This document shows, piece after piece, positions 43,587 through 50,747 of a DNA stretch of 64,000 nt. Under the pieces are notes generated by a model. It ran no database searches. It was not told the DNA's origin and was given only the letters and a program-made list of their open reading frames with translations. A program made the position numbers and the translations under genes. Each line of letters starts with the position of its first letter. Position 1 is the first letter of the stretch. Source of the DNA: DASUAS01 sp963819475 (GTDB lineage Bacteria > Actinomycetota > Acidimicrobiia > IMCC26256 > DASPTH01); the NCBI GenBank assembly GCA_963819475.1, contig CAWFWE010000004.1, forward strand, positions 682,001 through 746,000, given 5' to 3'.

Positions 43587-44304
43587 GTTTGAGTCGTCGG
43601 GACCCGCGCGTCGGTCGGCGACTCACGCCGTACATGCTCACCAGGCGCGCCACCAGGGTGACGAGGAAGATCTGCCCGATCAGGGCCTCGAACGTCACCA
43701 GGACCCGCCCCGTGCTCGTGCCGGCGGTGAGGTCGCCGTAGCCGACGGTCGTGATGGTCACGAACGAGAAGTACAGATAGTCGACGTTGTTGGGCGTCAC
43801 CTGTTGGGCGAAGAACCCGGTCGGCTCGCTGTCGTTGACCCCGGCGTAGATGCCGGCGAAGGCGATGCCGATCAGCACGTAGACGCAGATCGCGCCGAGG
43901 ATGGTCTCCAGCCCGACCGTCTCGTGCCGGATGATCCGGTTGAGGATCACGACCGGCGCCACCAGCACGAGCACGAACATGATGAAGGTGGAGCCGTCGC
44001 TGCCCTGGCGGTCGAACAGCGCCTGGAGCAGGTTCGAGGTGTCGGCGATGACGACCAGCACCACTCCGATCGCCAGGCCCCGGGCCCGGACGTGCGACGT
44101 GTGGAAGGCGAGGAGCAGCACCGCGCCGAGGAGCACGCTGATGAAGAAACGACCCCAGAGGCTGCGATGGTCGGCCACGGCGATGACCAGGTAGAGCACC
44201 ACGAGCAGGCTCAGCAGCAGGCCGTAGCTGTCGCCGCGTGCGAAGCGCTCGGCATAGTCCTGGCGGTTGAAGTGGCGTCGTCGCTCGGCGGGCGATTCGG
44301 GCAT
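43549..44304 (-). CDS. six-TM voltage-gated-type potassium channel
   Basis: 251 residues with about six hydrophobic helices and the canonical selectivity filter in YLYFSFVTITTVGYGDLTAG (about 180-199). No cytosolic ligand domain or clear S4 arginine ladder is seen; a short basic tail (SRRPTRGSRRLKLRRAVARR) ends the protein. Second gene of an operon 18 bp after a Pycsar-effector-like membrane protein, which suggests a joint function in membrane potential control. Confidence 0.87.
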   Translation of the reverse strand: MPESPAERRRHFNRQDYAERFARGDSYGLLLSLLVVLYLVIAVADHRSLWGRFFISVLLGAVLLLAFHTSHVRARGLAIGVVLVVIADTSNLLQALFDRQGSDGSTFIMFVLVLVAPVVILNRIIRHETVGLETILGAICVYVLIGIAFAGIYAGVNDSEPTGFFAQQVTPNNVDYLYFSFVTITTVGYGDLTAGTSTGRVLVTFEALIGQIFLVTLVARLVSMYGVSRRPTRGSRRLKLRRAVARRAAPR

Positions 44305-44322
44305 CCGACGATGCTCGCGCCC

Positions 44323-44880
44323 CTACGTGACGATGACGGTGATGGTCAACTGCGTCGCGGCGGCGATGAAACCGACGAGGAAGGCCGCGTAGCTGAAGCG
44401 GAGGAACCGGTACTTGTTCTCGAGCAGGTACACGCCCTGGTCGTAGATGTCTTCGACCATGACCCGGTACGTCGTGTGCTCGTTGCGGAGGACCTCGGCC
44501 ATCACTTCACCATGCCGCGCCTTGCTGATCTGCGAGAAGTGACCGAAGAAGAAAGGGTTGAAGCCGTCCGGCAGCTCGTCGCCGGGTTCGGGGTGAATCT
44601 TGAACTTGGGGAACACGGCCAGGATCGAGCTCAGCAGCGCGAGTAGCGAGAATGCCACCAAGGTGACCAGGCTCCAGCGCAGGTCGGGGTCACTGAACTG
44701 TGTCGCGCTCACGCTGACGACGATCGACGCCGCCGTGATGATGATGCTGCCCTTGAGGTCGGCCTGGCCCGTGAGCTGCACCATCTGCTGCTGCAACCCG
44801 AGCAGGAAGTAGTCACTCGTGTGGCGGCTCTCGACGTCGGCGAACGGTCCGGGATCGGCCGTGAAGACTTCCTCGGGCAT
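44323..44880 (-). CDS. Pycsar-effector-like (DUF5706/PycTM) membrane protein
   Basis: 185 residues. N-terminal helix (TSDYFLLGLQQQMVQLTGQA), then two membrane helices (GSIIITAASIVVSVSAT, SLVTLVAFSLLALLSSILAV), the stretch FNPFFFGHFSQISKARHGEV, an amphipathic helix (TTYRVMVEDIYDQGVYLLEN) and a last membrane helix (YAAFLVGFIAAATQLTITVI). This order, with D-L-K at the first helix and NPFFFGH, is that of the PycTM effectors of Pycsar anti-phage systems, which damage the membrane on binding a cyclic pyrimidine. No pyrimidine cyclase gene is adjacent; the partner here is a K+ channel. ATG 44880 chosen over 44898. Assignment by remembered features. Confidence 0.65.
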   Translation of the reverse strand: MPEEVFTADPGPFADVESRHTSDYFLLGLQQQMVQLTGQADLKGSIIITAASIVVSVSATQFSDPDLRWSLVTLVAFSLLALLSSILAVFPKFKIHPEPGDELPDGFNPFFFGHFSQISKARHGEVMAEVLRNEHTTYRVMVEDIYDQGVYLLENKYRFLRFSYAAFLVGFIAAATQLTITVIVT

Positions 44881-44907
44881 CGGAGCAGCCTTGCACACGT
44901 CGTCGGT

Positions 44908-45324
44908 TCAGCTCCGAGTCGTCGTCAGTCGTTCGAGGAGATCGCGCACGCGGCGACCGATCTCGTCGCGGATCGGGCGCACCGCGTCCACGCCGAGTCC
45001 GGCCGGGTCGTCGAGCGGCCAGTCCTCGTAGCGAACCCCGGGCACGAACGGACACGCGTCGCCACAGCCCATCGTCACGACGACGTCGGTGCGTTCGAGC
45101 ATGGCCTCGGTCCACGGCTGCGGCACCTGACCGGCGATGTCGATGCCGACCTCTGCCATCGCCGCGACCGCGGCCGGGTTCACCGTGTCGGCGGGCTCCG
45201 AGCCGGCCGACCACGCGGTGGCGCGTCCGTCGGCCAGGTGTTCGAACCACCCGAGGGCCATCTGCGACCGGCCCGCGTTGTGCACGCAGAGGAACAGCAC
45301 GCCCGGTGCGGGGGAGGTGCTCAC
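44908..45324 (-). CDS. arsC: arsenate reductase, low-molecular-weight phosphatase type
   Basis: 138 residues. The P-loop CVHNAGRSQMA (C13-x5-R19) and the general-acid loop with DWPLDDPAG are present, and MGCGDACPFVPG holds the second redox Cys pair. Reduces arsenate to arsenite with thioredoxin or mycothiol. GTG start overlaps the aqpS stop (GTGA); last gene of the arsI-aqpS-arsC operon. Confidence 0.93.
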   Translation of the reverse strand: MSTSPAPGVLFLCVHNAGRSQMALGWFEHLADGRATAWSAGSEPADTVNPAAVAAMAEVGIDIAGQVPQPWTEAMLERTDVVVTMGCGDACPFVPGVRYEDWPLDDPAGLGVDAVRPIRDEIGRRVRDLLERLTTTRS

Positions 45325-46031
45325 GTCGGTCCGGCTGACTCGTGCGGGACGACGAGATCGGCGGCGGGAAGCCCGGGGAAGAGGTAGCGCGCCAGGGCCA
45401 CCGCGGCCAGTGCACCGACGACCTGCATCACCACGAACATCGGCACGCTCGACGGCGCGATGTCGGCGAACGTATTGCTCAGCATGCGGCCGACGGTGAC
45501 GGCCGGGTTGGCGAAGCTCGTCGACGACGTGAACCAGTACGCCGCCGTGATGTACGCCCCCACCGCGAACGCGGCCGCCCACGGCCAGCCGGCTCGCACG
45601 ACCCCGAGGACGACGAGCAACAGCCCGAACGCCGCCACCGCTTCACCCAGCCAGAGCGCGCCCGACGACCGGGTGTGCGTGGACACGTCGATGGCGGGCA
45701 GGTCGAACATCAGGTTGGCGACCATCGCACCCGCGCACGCGCCCAGGACCTGTACGACCACGTAGACGCCGGCGTCGCGCGTCGTGGTGCCGCCGAGGAG
45801 GCGGTCGGCCACGGTGACGAGCGGGTTGAAGTGCGCGCCCGAGACCGGACCGAAGGCCAGGATCAGCGCGACCAGGCCGGCGCCGGTCGCCACCGCGTTC
45901 TCGGCGAGCTGGAGCCCGACGTCGTGGGGCGACAACCTCTGCGCGGCGATCCCGGACCCCACGACGATCGCCACCAGGAACGCGGTGCCGACGCCCTCGG
46001 CGGTGGCCCGCCGGCCGAGATCGAGCTCCAC
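45321..46031 (-). CDS. aqpS: MIP-family aquaglyceroporin, AqpS-like
   Basis: 236 residues, six helices. The two pore half-helices carry HFNPLVTVADRLLGG (NPL rather than NPA) and SFANPAVTVGRML. In Sinorhizobium meliloti AqpS sits in an ars operon and lets arsenite formed by ArsC flow out. The same gene order here, without arsB or acr3 in the window, suggests the same downhill route. Starts 7 bp after arsI. Confidence 0.88.
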   Translation of the reverse strand: MELDLGRRATAEGVGTAFLVAIVVGSGIAAQRLSPHDVGLQLAENAVATGAGLVALILAFGPVSGAHFNPLVTVADRLLGGTTTRDAGVYVVVQVLGACAGAMVANLMFDLPAIDVSTHTRSSGALWLGEAVAAFGLLLVVLGVVRAGWPWAAAFAVGAYITAAYWFTSSTSFANPAVTVGRMLSNTFADIAPSSVPMFVVMQVVGALAAVALARYLFPGLPAADLVVPHESAGPT

Positions 46032-46038
46032 CGGTCGG

Positions 46039-46470
46039 TCAACAGCAGCGAGCGGCGGTCTCCGGCGCGCCCTCGCAGCACGATCCCGTCGACGCGAGCG
46101 GCGCCTCGGCGTCGGCGAGCACGGTGTAGATCTCCCACGGCTCGCGGTCGGGTCCGTCGACCCACACCTTGTCCTGCACCGCGTAGCAGCACGTGACCGC
46201 GTCTTCGCCGGCGGGCGCGAGCCCGGCGCCGGTGAGCCGGGCCTGCGCGGCGCCGACCCCGTCGGTCGTTTCCACCTCGACGCCGAGGTGGTTGAGGGTG
46301 CCCGGCTCCCCGTGGCCCTCGAACAGCACCAGCTTCAGGGGCGGCTCGGCGATGGCGAAGTTCGCGTACCCGGGGCGCACCTTGGCCGGTTCGGTGGCGA
46401 AGAGCTTCGAGTAGAAGGCGACGGCGTCGTCGAGGTTCGACACGTTGAGGGCGAGCTGGACGCGGCTCAT
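46039..46470 (-). CDS. arsI: ArsI/CadI-family dioxygenase-like protein
   Basis: 143 residues, vicinal-oxygen-chelate fold. Begins MSRVQLALNVSNLDDAVAFY, close to mycobacterial CadI; YANFAIAEPPLKLVLFEGHG and the vicinal cysteines C94-C95 in VTCCYAVQDKVW follow. ArsI cleaves C-As bonds of methylarsenite; CadI is the cadmium-induced homologue. Position 5 is Gln where ArsI enzymes have a metal-binding His, as in CadI, so lyase activity is uncertain. Cys pairs in the tail (GSCCEG, RCC) could bind metal. First gene of the minus-strand ars operon. Confidence 0.88.
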   Translation of the reverse strand: MSRVQLALNVSNLDDAVAFYSKLFATEPAKVRPGYANFAIAEPPLKLVLFEGHGEPGTLNHLGVEVETTDGVGAAQARLTGAGLAPAGEDAVTCCYAVQDKVWVDGPDREPWEIYTVLADAEAPLASTGSCCEGAPETAARCC

Positions 46471-46486
46471 GCGGCGCTCCCGGTAC

Positions 46487-46538
46487 ATTGACGGTGATCG
46501 ATTGATCGAGTGTCGCAGATCCATCGATACATGTCAAT
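46487..46538. promoter_or_regulatory. divergent arsI/arsR promoter and operator
   Basis: Outer inverted repeat ATTGAC (46487-46492) / GTCAAT (46533-46538) with inner ATCGAT repeats. On the minus strand TTGACA (46537-46532), 17 bases, GACACT (46514-46509) forms an arsI promoter. On the plus strand TTGACG at 46488 could be the arsR -35. One regulator bound here would control both directions. Confidence 0.6.
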
Positions 46539-46585
46539 CTGACGGACGGCGGCCCGAGGGACGCGGCAAGTGGAGGGAGCGAGCG

Positions 46586-46933
46586 GTGGAGCGACCGGGC
46601 GTGGCCGTGAGCGACGACCTCGAGGTGTGCTGCCCGTCGGTGCTCGGCGAGCCCCTCGCCGAGGCCCAGGCCCAGGACCTGGCCCAGGTCTTCGCGGCTC
46701 TCGCCGACCCGGTCCGCCTGCGCCTGCTGAGCCTGGTGGCCGATGCCGGCGAGATCTGCTCGTGCGACCGGCAGGATCCACTCGGCAAGGCGCAACCCAC
46801 GGTGTCGCACCACACGCGGGTCCTCGCCGACGCCGGACTGATCGTCGGCGAGCGGCGCGGCCGATGGGTGTGGTGGCACGTCGTCCCCGAGCGCATGGCG
46901 GCGGTTCGCGCCGCGCTGGACGTGCGCGCCTGA
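46586..46933 (+). CDS. arsR: arsenic-responsive ArsR repressor
   Basis: 115 residues. Winged helix with FAALADPVRLRLLSLVADAG and QPTVSHHTRVLADAGLIVGE as the recognition part. Candidate metal ligands: Cys pair in LEVCCPSVLG and GEICSCD. Actinobacterial ArsR proteins of this type use such cysteines to sense As(III). GTG 46586 has GGAGGGAG upstream; GTG 46601 and 46607 are alternatives. Divergent from the arsI operon. Confidence 0.92.
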   Translation: MERPGVAVSDDLEVCCPSVLGEPLAEAQAQDLAQVFAALADPVRLRLLSLVADAGEICSCDRQDPLGKAQPTVSHHTRVLADAGLIVGERRGRWVWWHVVPERMAAVRAALDVRA

Positions 46934-46942
46934 CCGTCGTCT

Positions 46943-46965
46943 ATTCTACTGAGAATGATTCTCAG
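46943..46965 (+). promoter_or_regulatory. Zur-type box and -10 overlapping the start codon
   Basis: TATTCT (46943-46948) lies six bases before ATG 46955. The 17-bp perfect palindrome CTGAGAATGATTCTCAG (46949-46965) is centred on the G of the ATG and resembles Fur/Zur boxes (TGAxAATGATTxTCA). It implies zinc repression of a leaderless transcript. Confidence 0.75.
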
Positions 46966-47824
46966 GAAGGCCGGGCGCGGGGTCGCGACGGGGGTGGCGG
47001 CCGCGCTCGTGCTCGGCCTCGTGCCCGGGGTCGCGGCTGCGACCTCGAAGCGGTCCGTGGTGGCCGCCTTCTATCCGGTCGCGTACGCGGCGCAGCGCGT
47101 CGGAGGTGACCGGGTCGACGTCACCAACCTCACGCCCGCGGGCGTCGAACCGCACGACCTCGAGCTCAACCCCGACCAGATCGACGAGATCCTCGACGCC
47201 GACCTCGTGGTCGACCTCGGTCAGGGGTTCCAGCCCGCGGTCGAGAAGGCGGCGGGACAACGCGACGGTGCCACGGTGTCCCTGCTGCGCCCCGGCACCA
47301 AGGATCCGCACATCTGGCTCGACCCGGTGCGGATGGAGGGGATCGTGCGCACCGTCCGGCGTGAGCTCACGCGGGTGGATCCGAAGGGACGAGCGGTGTA
47401 CGCGCGCAACGCGCAGCGATTCCTGGCCGAGCTCGCGGCGCTGAACACGCGCTACGCCGAGGGTCTCGTGACCTGCCAGCGGAAGGTTCTCGTCACCGGG
47501 CACGAGGCGTTCGGGTATCTGGCCGCGCGCTACGGGCTGCGCCAGGAAGGCGTGGCCGGGCTCGCACCCGACGCCGAACCCGACGCCAAGCGGCTCGGGC
47601 AGCTCGCCGACCTGGTGAAGCGCCTGGGCGTCACGGTGGTGTTCACCGAGGACCTCGTCTCGCCCCGGATCGCCGACACGCTCGCTCGGGAAGCGGGCGT
47701 CAAGACCGAGACGCTGAACCCGCTCGAAGGGCTCACCGACACCGAGCTCCACCACGGCGCGGACTACGTGAGCGTGATGGACGACAACCTGGTCAAGCTC
47801 CGGCGGGCGCTCGGCTGCTCATGA
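46955..47824 (+). CDS. zinc ABC transporter substrate-binding protein
   Basis: 289 residues, ZnuA/AdcA family. Signal sequence (GVATGVAAALVLGLVPGVAA), then SVVAAFYPVAYAAQRVGGDR, metal ligands in GVEPHDLELN, DPHIWLDPVRM, TGHEAFGYLAARYGL and a final Glu/Asp region. No lipobox Cys at the cleavage site. The ATG lies inside a Zur-type palindrome, so it is probably repressed by zinc. The permease and ATPase genes are not adjacent; a divergent-overlapping minus-strand gene follows. Binding of Mn2+ is an alternative. Confidence 0.9.
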   Translation: MILRKAGRGVATGVAAALVLGLVPGVAAATSKRSVVAAFYPVAYAAQRVGGDRVDVTNLTPAGVEPHDLELNPDQIDEILDADLVVDLGQGFQPAVEKAAGQRDGATVSLLRPGTKDPHIWLDPVRMEGIVRTVRRELTRVDPKGRAVYARNAQRFLAELAALNTRYAEGLVTCQRKVLVTGHEAFGYLAARYGLRQEGVAGLAPDAEPDAKRLGQLADLVKRLGVTVVFTEDLVSPRIADTLAREAGVKTETLNPLEGLTDTELHHGADYVSVMDDNLVKLRRALGCS

Positions 47825-48319
47825 CGGGCTGGGCGCTCGGCGGTGCCGCCGGCGGGCCCGGAGCGCCAGACCGCCCGCGGCGGCCACGAGCGCCACGAGC
47901 ACGAGCAGCCATGGGACGACCGCCATCGAGGTGGTCGCCGTCGTCGTGCGCCCGTCGGCCCGGACGCTCACGACGACGCGCACGCTGCCGAACGGCAGAA
48001 CCGAGCGGATGGTGCGGGTGACCCGGACGTGAGCGCCGGGCGCCAGCGGTCCGAGCGACGTCGGCGCGCTGCGAACACCGCCGCCGATCTGCGACTCGAC
48101 ACGGATGCGCACGACGGGTGTGACCGGAGCCGCGCCCGTATTGGCCACGCGAAACCGCGCCTGGACGTCGACCCGGCCGCCGAACATCGCCCCCACGCTC
48201 CGGTCGACGTCGACGGTGACGTGCTGCACCGTGACCGGCGACGCCGTCTCGGCCACAGAGACGTCGCCGGATACCACGAGCGCGACGACCGCGATCGCGA
48301 GCAGCGGCACCGATCGCAT
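47819..48319 (-). CDS. secreted, C-terminally anchored beta-rich protein
   Basis: 166 residues: signal peptide (SVPLLAIAVVALVVSGDVSV), a beta-sandwich-like part (VDVQARFRVANTGAAPVTPV) and a C-terminal membrane helix (WLLVLVALVAAAGGLALRA) followed by a basic tail. This resembles wall or membrane-anchored proteins of the WxL/DUF916 type, not specific. Convergent with the zinc-binding protein gene, 6-bp overlap. Confidence 0.6.
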   Translation of the reverse strand: MRSVPLLAIAVVALVVSGDVSVAETASPVTVQHVTVDVDRSVGAMFGGRVDVQARFRVANTGAAPVTPVVRIRVESQIGGGVRSAPTSLGPLAPGAHVRVTRTIRSVLPFGSVRVVVSVRADGRTTTATTSMAVVPWLLVLVALVAAAGGLALRARRRHRRAPSPS

Positions 48320-48440
48320 CCGATGCGGTCCTGAGGGACGGTCGCCTCCCATGCAGGACGCGTCGGCAGCGCGGCCCGCCCACCTGAGCGCCGGCACTCG
48401 GGCGATGGTGTTCAACGACCGTCGAGGGTGCAGACCCGAA

Positions 48441-49187
48441 TCAGGTGCCGGTCTGATCGTGAGGTGCGGCGACCGGCTTCGACTCCGATGACCCACGCTG
48501 GCGGAGCACGATGGTCAGCAGGACGATGGCAGCCACGGCGAGGAACTCGCTCTGCCAGTTCTGGAACGACTGGAACCAGAAGGCCGCGGTTGTCGCGAAC
48601 TGCAGCGTGCTGATCGGCGCGGCGCCGTGCGCTTTCAGCTCGGAGTTGTACTCGGCGGCTCCGCTGATCGCGTGGAGGGCGATCGACGCCAAGAACAAGG
48701 CCAAGAACGCGATCAGCAACGAGTTTTCGTACAGCAGGAGTCGAAGGCCACCCTGCTTCACGGGACCGGGGGCGTCGGGATCGTCAGCGTGCTCGCGGGG
48801 GTCTTCGTCGACCTCGTCGCCGTCGGCGCGCTTCGACTCGGGTGATCCCTTCTGGATGAAGAAGATGGTCAGGAGGATGAACGCGCCCATCTGCAGGAAC
48901 TCGCTCTCCCAGTTCTCGGTCGATGCCTCCCAGAAGTGCCCGGTGGTGAGGTACTCGCCGAACGAGGTCTCGGTCTCGCCATGGGTCACCTGGTCCGAGT
49001 TGTGCTCCTGCCAGCCAGTGAGCGCCATTGCCGCCCAGAAGGCGAGGAACAGGCCCAGGCAGACAAGACCGAGCTTGCTGTTGCGAAGCCACCCTCCTGA
49101 ATCGCGTGACGCCGGTCCCGGAGCGCGCTTCGGTGACGAATCGATCGCCCGGGCGGTGTCATCGGTGACGAACGACACGACCTCCAC
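48441..49187 (-). CDS. DUF6766 membrane protein with internal duplication
   Basis: 248 residues. Two similar units, each with two helices and a W-x-S-E-F-L motif: LGLVCLGLFLAFWAAMALTG ... ENWESEFLQMGAFILLTIFF ... KGSPESK, and NSLLIAFLALFLASIALHAI ... QNWQSEFLAVAAIVLLTIVL ... RGSSESK. An acidic linker (DGDEVDEDPREHADDPD) joins them. Function unknown. Start uncertain (GTG 49187 or 49178). Confidence 0.72.
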   Translation of the reverse strand: MEVVSFVTDDTARAIDSSPKRAPGPASRDSGGWLRNSKLGLVCLGLFLAFWAAMALTGWQEHNSDQVTHGETETSFGEYLTTGHFWEASTENWESEFLQMGAFILLTIFFIQKGSPESKRADGDEVDEDPREHADDPDAPGPVKQGGLRLLLYENSLLIAFLALFLASIALHAISGAAEYNSELKAHGAAPISTLQFATTAAFWFQSFQNWQSEFLAVAAIVLLTIVLRQRGSSESKPVAAPHDQTGT

Positions 49188-49437
49188 CTTCCGTCGCCAT
49201 TCGGATCCCGTTGGCACGGTGGCCGCTCGGGACCTATGCCCCGTGCGCACCGCGCCGGAAACGCCGGCGCAAGGCCCCGACGAAAGCGATTCTCCGTTCG
49301 ACCTTGGTTTGAAGCGCGGAGGGCGTCGGTACAAATGCGGAAGACTTTGAGATTGACGCATAGCTCGAGCCCGGCCTGGACCTCGCTCGACGCGAGCTGT
49401 TCGCCGTTTCCTGCCACCGTGGCGAACGAGGTTCAGC

Positions 49438-49851
49438 ATGCGGCCCGCCCTCTCGCTCCCGCTGGAGACCCACGCGTCGAGTCCCGCGCTGGCGCGCTCA
49501 CACGCCTTGGAGCTCGTTGCACCTCTGGGATCACGCGAGTTCAGTGCGGACACCGGACTGATCGTCACGGAACTCGTCGCGAATGCGGTGATCCATGGCG
49601 GGCAACCAATTCGTCTGGAGATAGCCGTCCACAGGACCTTCATCTGTGTCGAGGTCTTCGACGGTTCCTCGGCGCGTCCGGTGATGCGCAGCATCGACGG
49701 CGCGGGAACGTCGGGCCGAGGTCTGCGGCTGGTGAACGCGATTGCATCGAGCTGGGGTACCCGCGCTCGGCTCGACGGCAAAGTGGTCTGGTGCCAACTT
49801 CACCGCGACGAAGCCGAAATACTTGCGATTGGTCAACCTTCGGCCGGCTAG
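49438..49851 (+). CDS. RsbW-like histidine-kinase-fold ATPase (anti-sigma factor type)
   Basis: 137 residues with the GHKL ATP-binding motifs: N box VTELVANAVIHGGQPIRLEI, G1 VEVFDGSSARP, G2 GRGLRLVNAIASSWG. Single-domain proteins like this act as anti-sigma or stress-signalling kinases in actinobacteria. ATG 49438 has GAGG upstream. No sigma factor or antagonist gene is adjacent. Confidence 0.85.
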   Translation: MRPALSLPLETHASSPALARSHALELVAPLGSREFSADTGLIVTELVANAVIHGGQPIRLEIAVHRTFICVEVFDGSSARPVMRSIDGAGTSGRGLRLVNAIASSWGTRARLDGKVVWCQLHRDEAEILAIGQPSAG

Positions 49852-49883
49852 CGATCGGTCATCAATGGTGCGGGCAAAGCAGT

Positions 49884-49905
49884 AGCGGGGGCGTGAACCC
49901 CCGCT
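49884..49905. terminator. hairpin between anti-sigma-like gene and tRNA-Pro
   Basis: AGCGGGGG, six-base loop, CCCCCGCT. Serves as 3' terminator for tRNA-Pro on the minus strand and for the plus-strand ATPase gene. Confidence 0.65.
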
Positions 49906-49920
49906 GGCCTGCACCTTCGA

Positions 49921-49998
49921 TGGTCGGGATGCCGGGATTTGAACCCGGGACCTCAGCGTCCCGAACGCTGCGCGCTAACCAAACTGCGCTACATCCCG
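49921..49998 (-). tRNA. tRNA-Pro (anticodon CGG)
   Basis: On the minus strand: acceptor CGGGATG pairs with CATCCCG, with encoded CCA. Anticodon arm CAGCG-TTCGGGA-CGCTG gives CGG. T arm has CCGGG-TTCAAAT-CCCGG. 78 nt with CCA. A hairpin lies downstream. Confidence 0.97.
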
Positions 49999-50014
49999 AA
50001 GGGGACCAGTGATG

Positions 50015-50404
50015 CTATCCGACGGTCGATTCCGGTTCCCTTGCCAGCAACCGGTCGACGGTGCGGCGCAAGGTGCCGGGGTCGACGGGCTTCACCAGCT
50101 CGGCGTCGGCGTCGACCCGCTTGGCCAGGAAGCGGTCGGCCTCGCGGTCGAGGAGGAGCAGGATCGACACGTCGGGGATCCGCCCGGCCGAGCTCTCGAG
50201 GCGAAGGTCGATGGTCACCGCCAAACCGCCCATGTTGGCGATCTGCATGTCGAGGATCACCAGGTCGGGGCTGTGCTCGCCGACGACGGTCCGCACGTCC
50301 TGGCCCCGGGTGACCTCGAGGACCTCCTGGCCGGGGCCGGTGCAGGCCGACTTGACCAGGTCCCGCACCCACCGGGCGTCGGCGGCGACGACGATCGTGC
50401 TCAT
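50015..50404 (-). CDS. single-domain response regulator
   Basis: 129 residues. Receiver fold: phosphoacceptor Asp in PDLVILDMQIANMGG, Thr/Ser then conserved Lys in AELVKPVDPGTLR. The N-terminal acidic pair is reduced (VVAADARWV). No output domain; could act by protein contacts. Starts ATG 50404. No kinase gene nearby. Confidence 0.85.
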   Translation of the reverse strand: MSTIVVAADARWVRDLVKSACTGPGQEVLEVTRGQDVRTVVGEHSPDLVILDMQIANMGGLAVTIDLRLESSAGRIPDVSILLLLDREADRFLAKRVDADAELVKPVDPGTLRRTVDRLLAREPESTVG

Positions 50405-50412
50405 CGGGGCGA

Positions 50413-50418
50413 ACGCTA
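50413..50418 (-). promoter_or_regulatory. putative -10 element of the receiver-domain gene
   Basis: TAGCGT on the minus strand, eight bases before ATG 50404; no Shine-Dalgarno. Confidence 0.4.
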
Positions 50419-50422
50419 GCAA

Positions 50423-50747
50423 CCGTCGGTTTCGTCAAGGGGTCGAGAGGCCGCGGTGATGCGGCGATCGTTGCTGGTGCGGTTCTGTTCCTGGTCGTGA
50501 GGTGAGCGGGCGGCGTCCCTGCGGTGCTCGCTGACATACACGAGCTCGTCGCTGGGGGCGGCTCAGGCAACCACGTGCGCACTCGCTCGGTGGGAGGGGC
50601 CGGGCGTCTTGCTAGCGGCGCAGTCCCGGTGTCGGGCTGCATAGCTGTAACGACGTCGTTCCCGGCCCCCGCCGTCGAGCTCGCCTCGGAACAGGGGAGG
50701 TTGTGTCGGGTGATGCCGTCGGTCCATCGTGATGGCCGGCGGGCGGG
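50423..50747. other. 325-bp non-coding stretch flanking the IS110-type transposase
   Basis: No protein-like frame on either strand. It lies immediately 3' of the transposase. IS110/IS1111 elements have long non-coding ends that encode guide (bridge/seeker) RNAs, so this may be the element end; element boundaries were not found. Confidence 0.35.
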
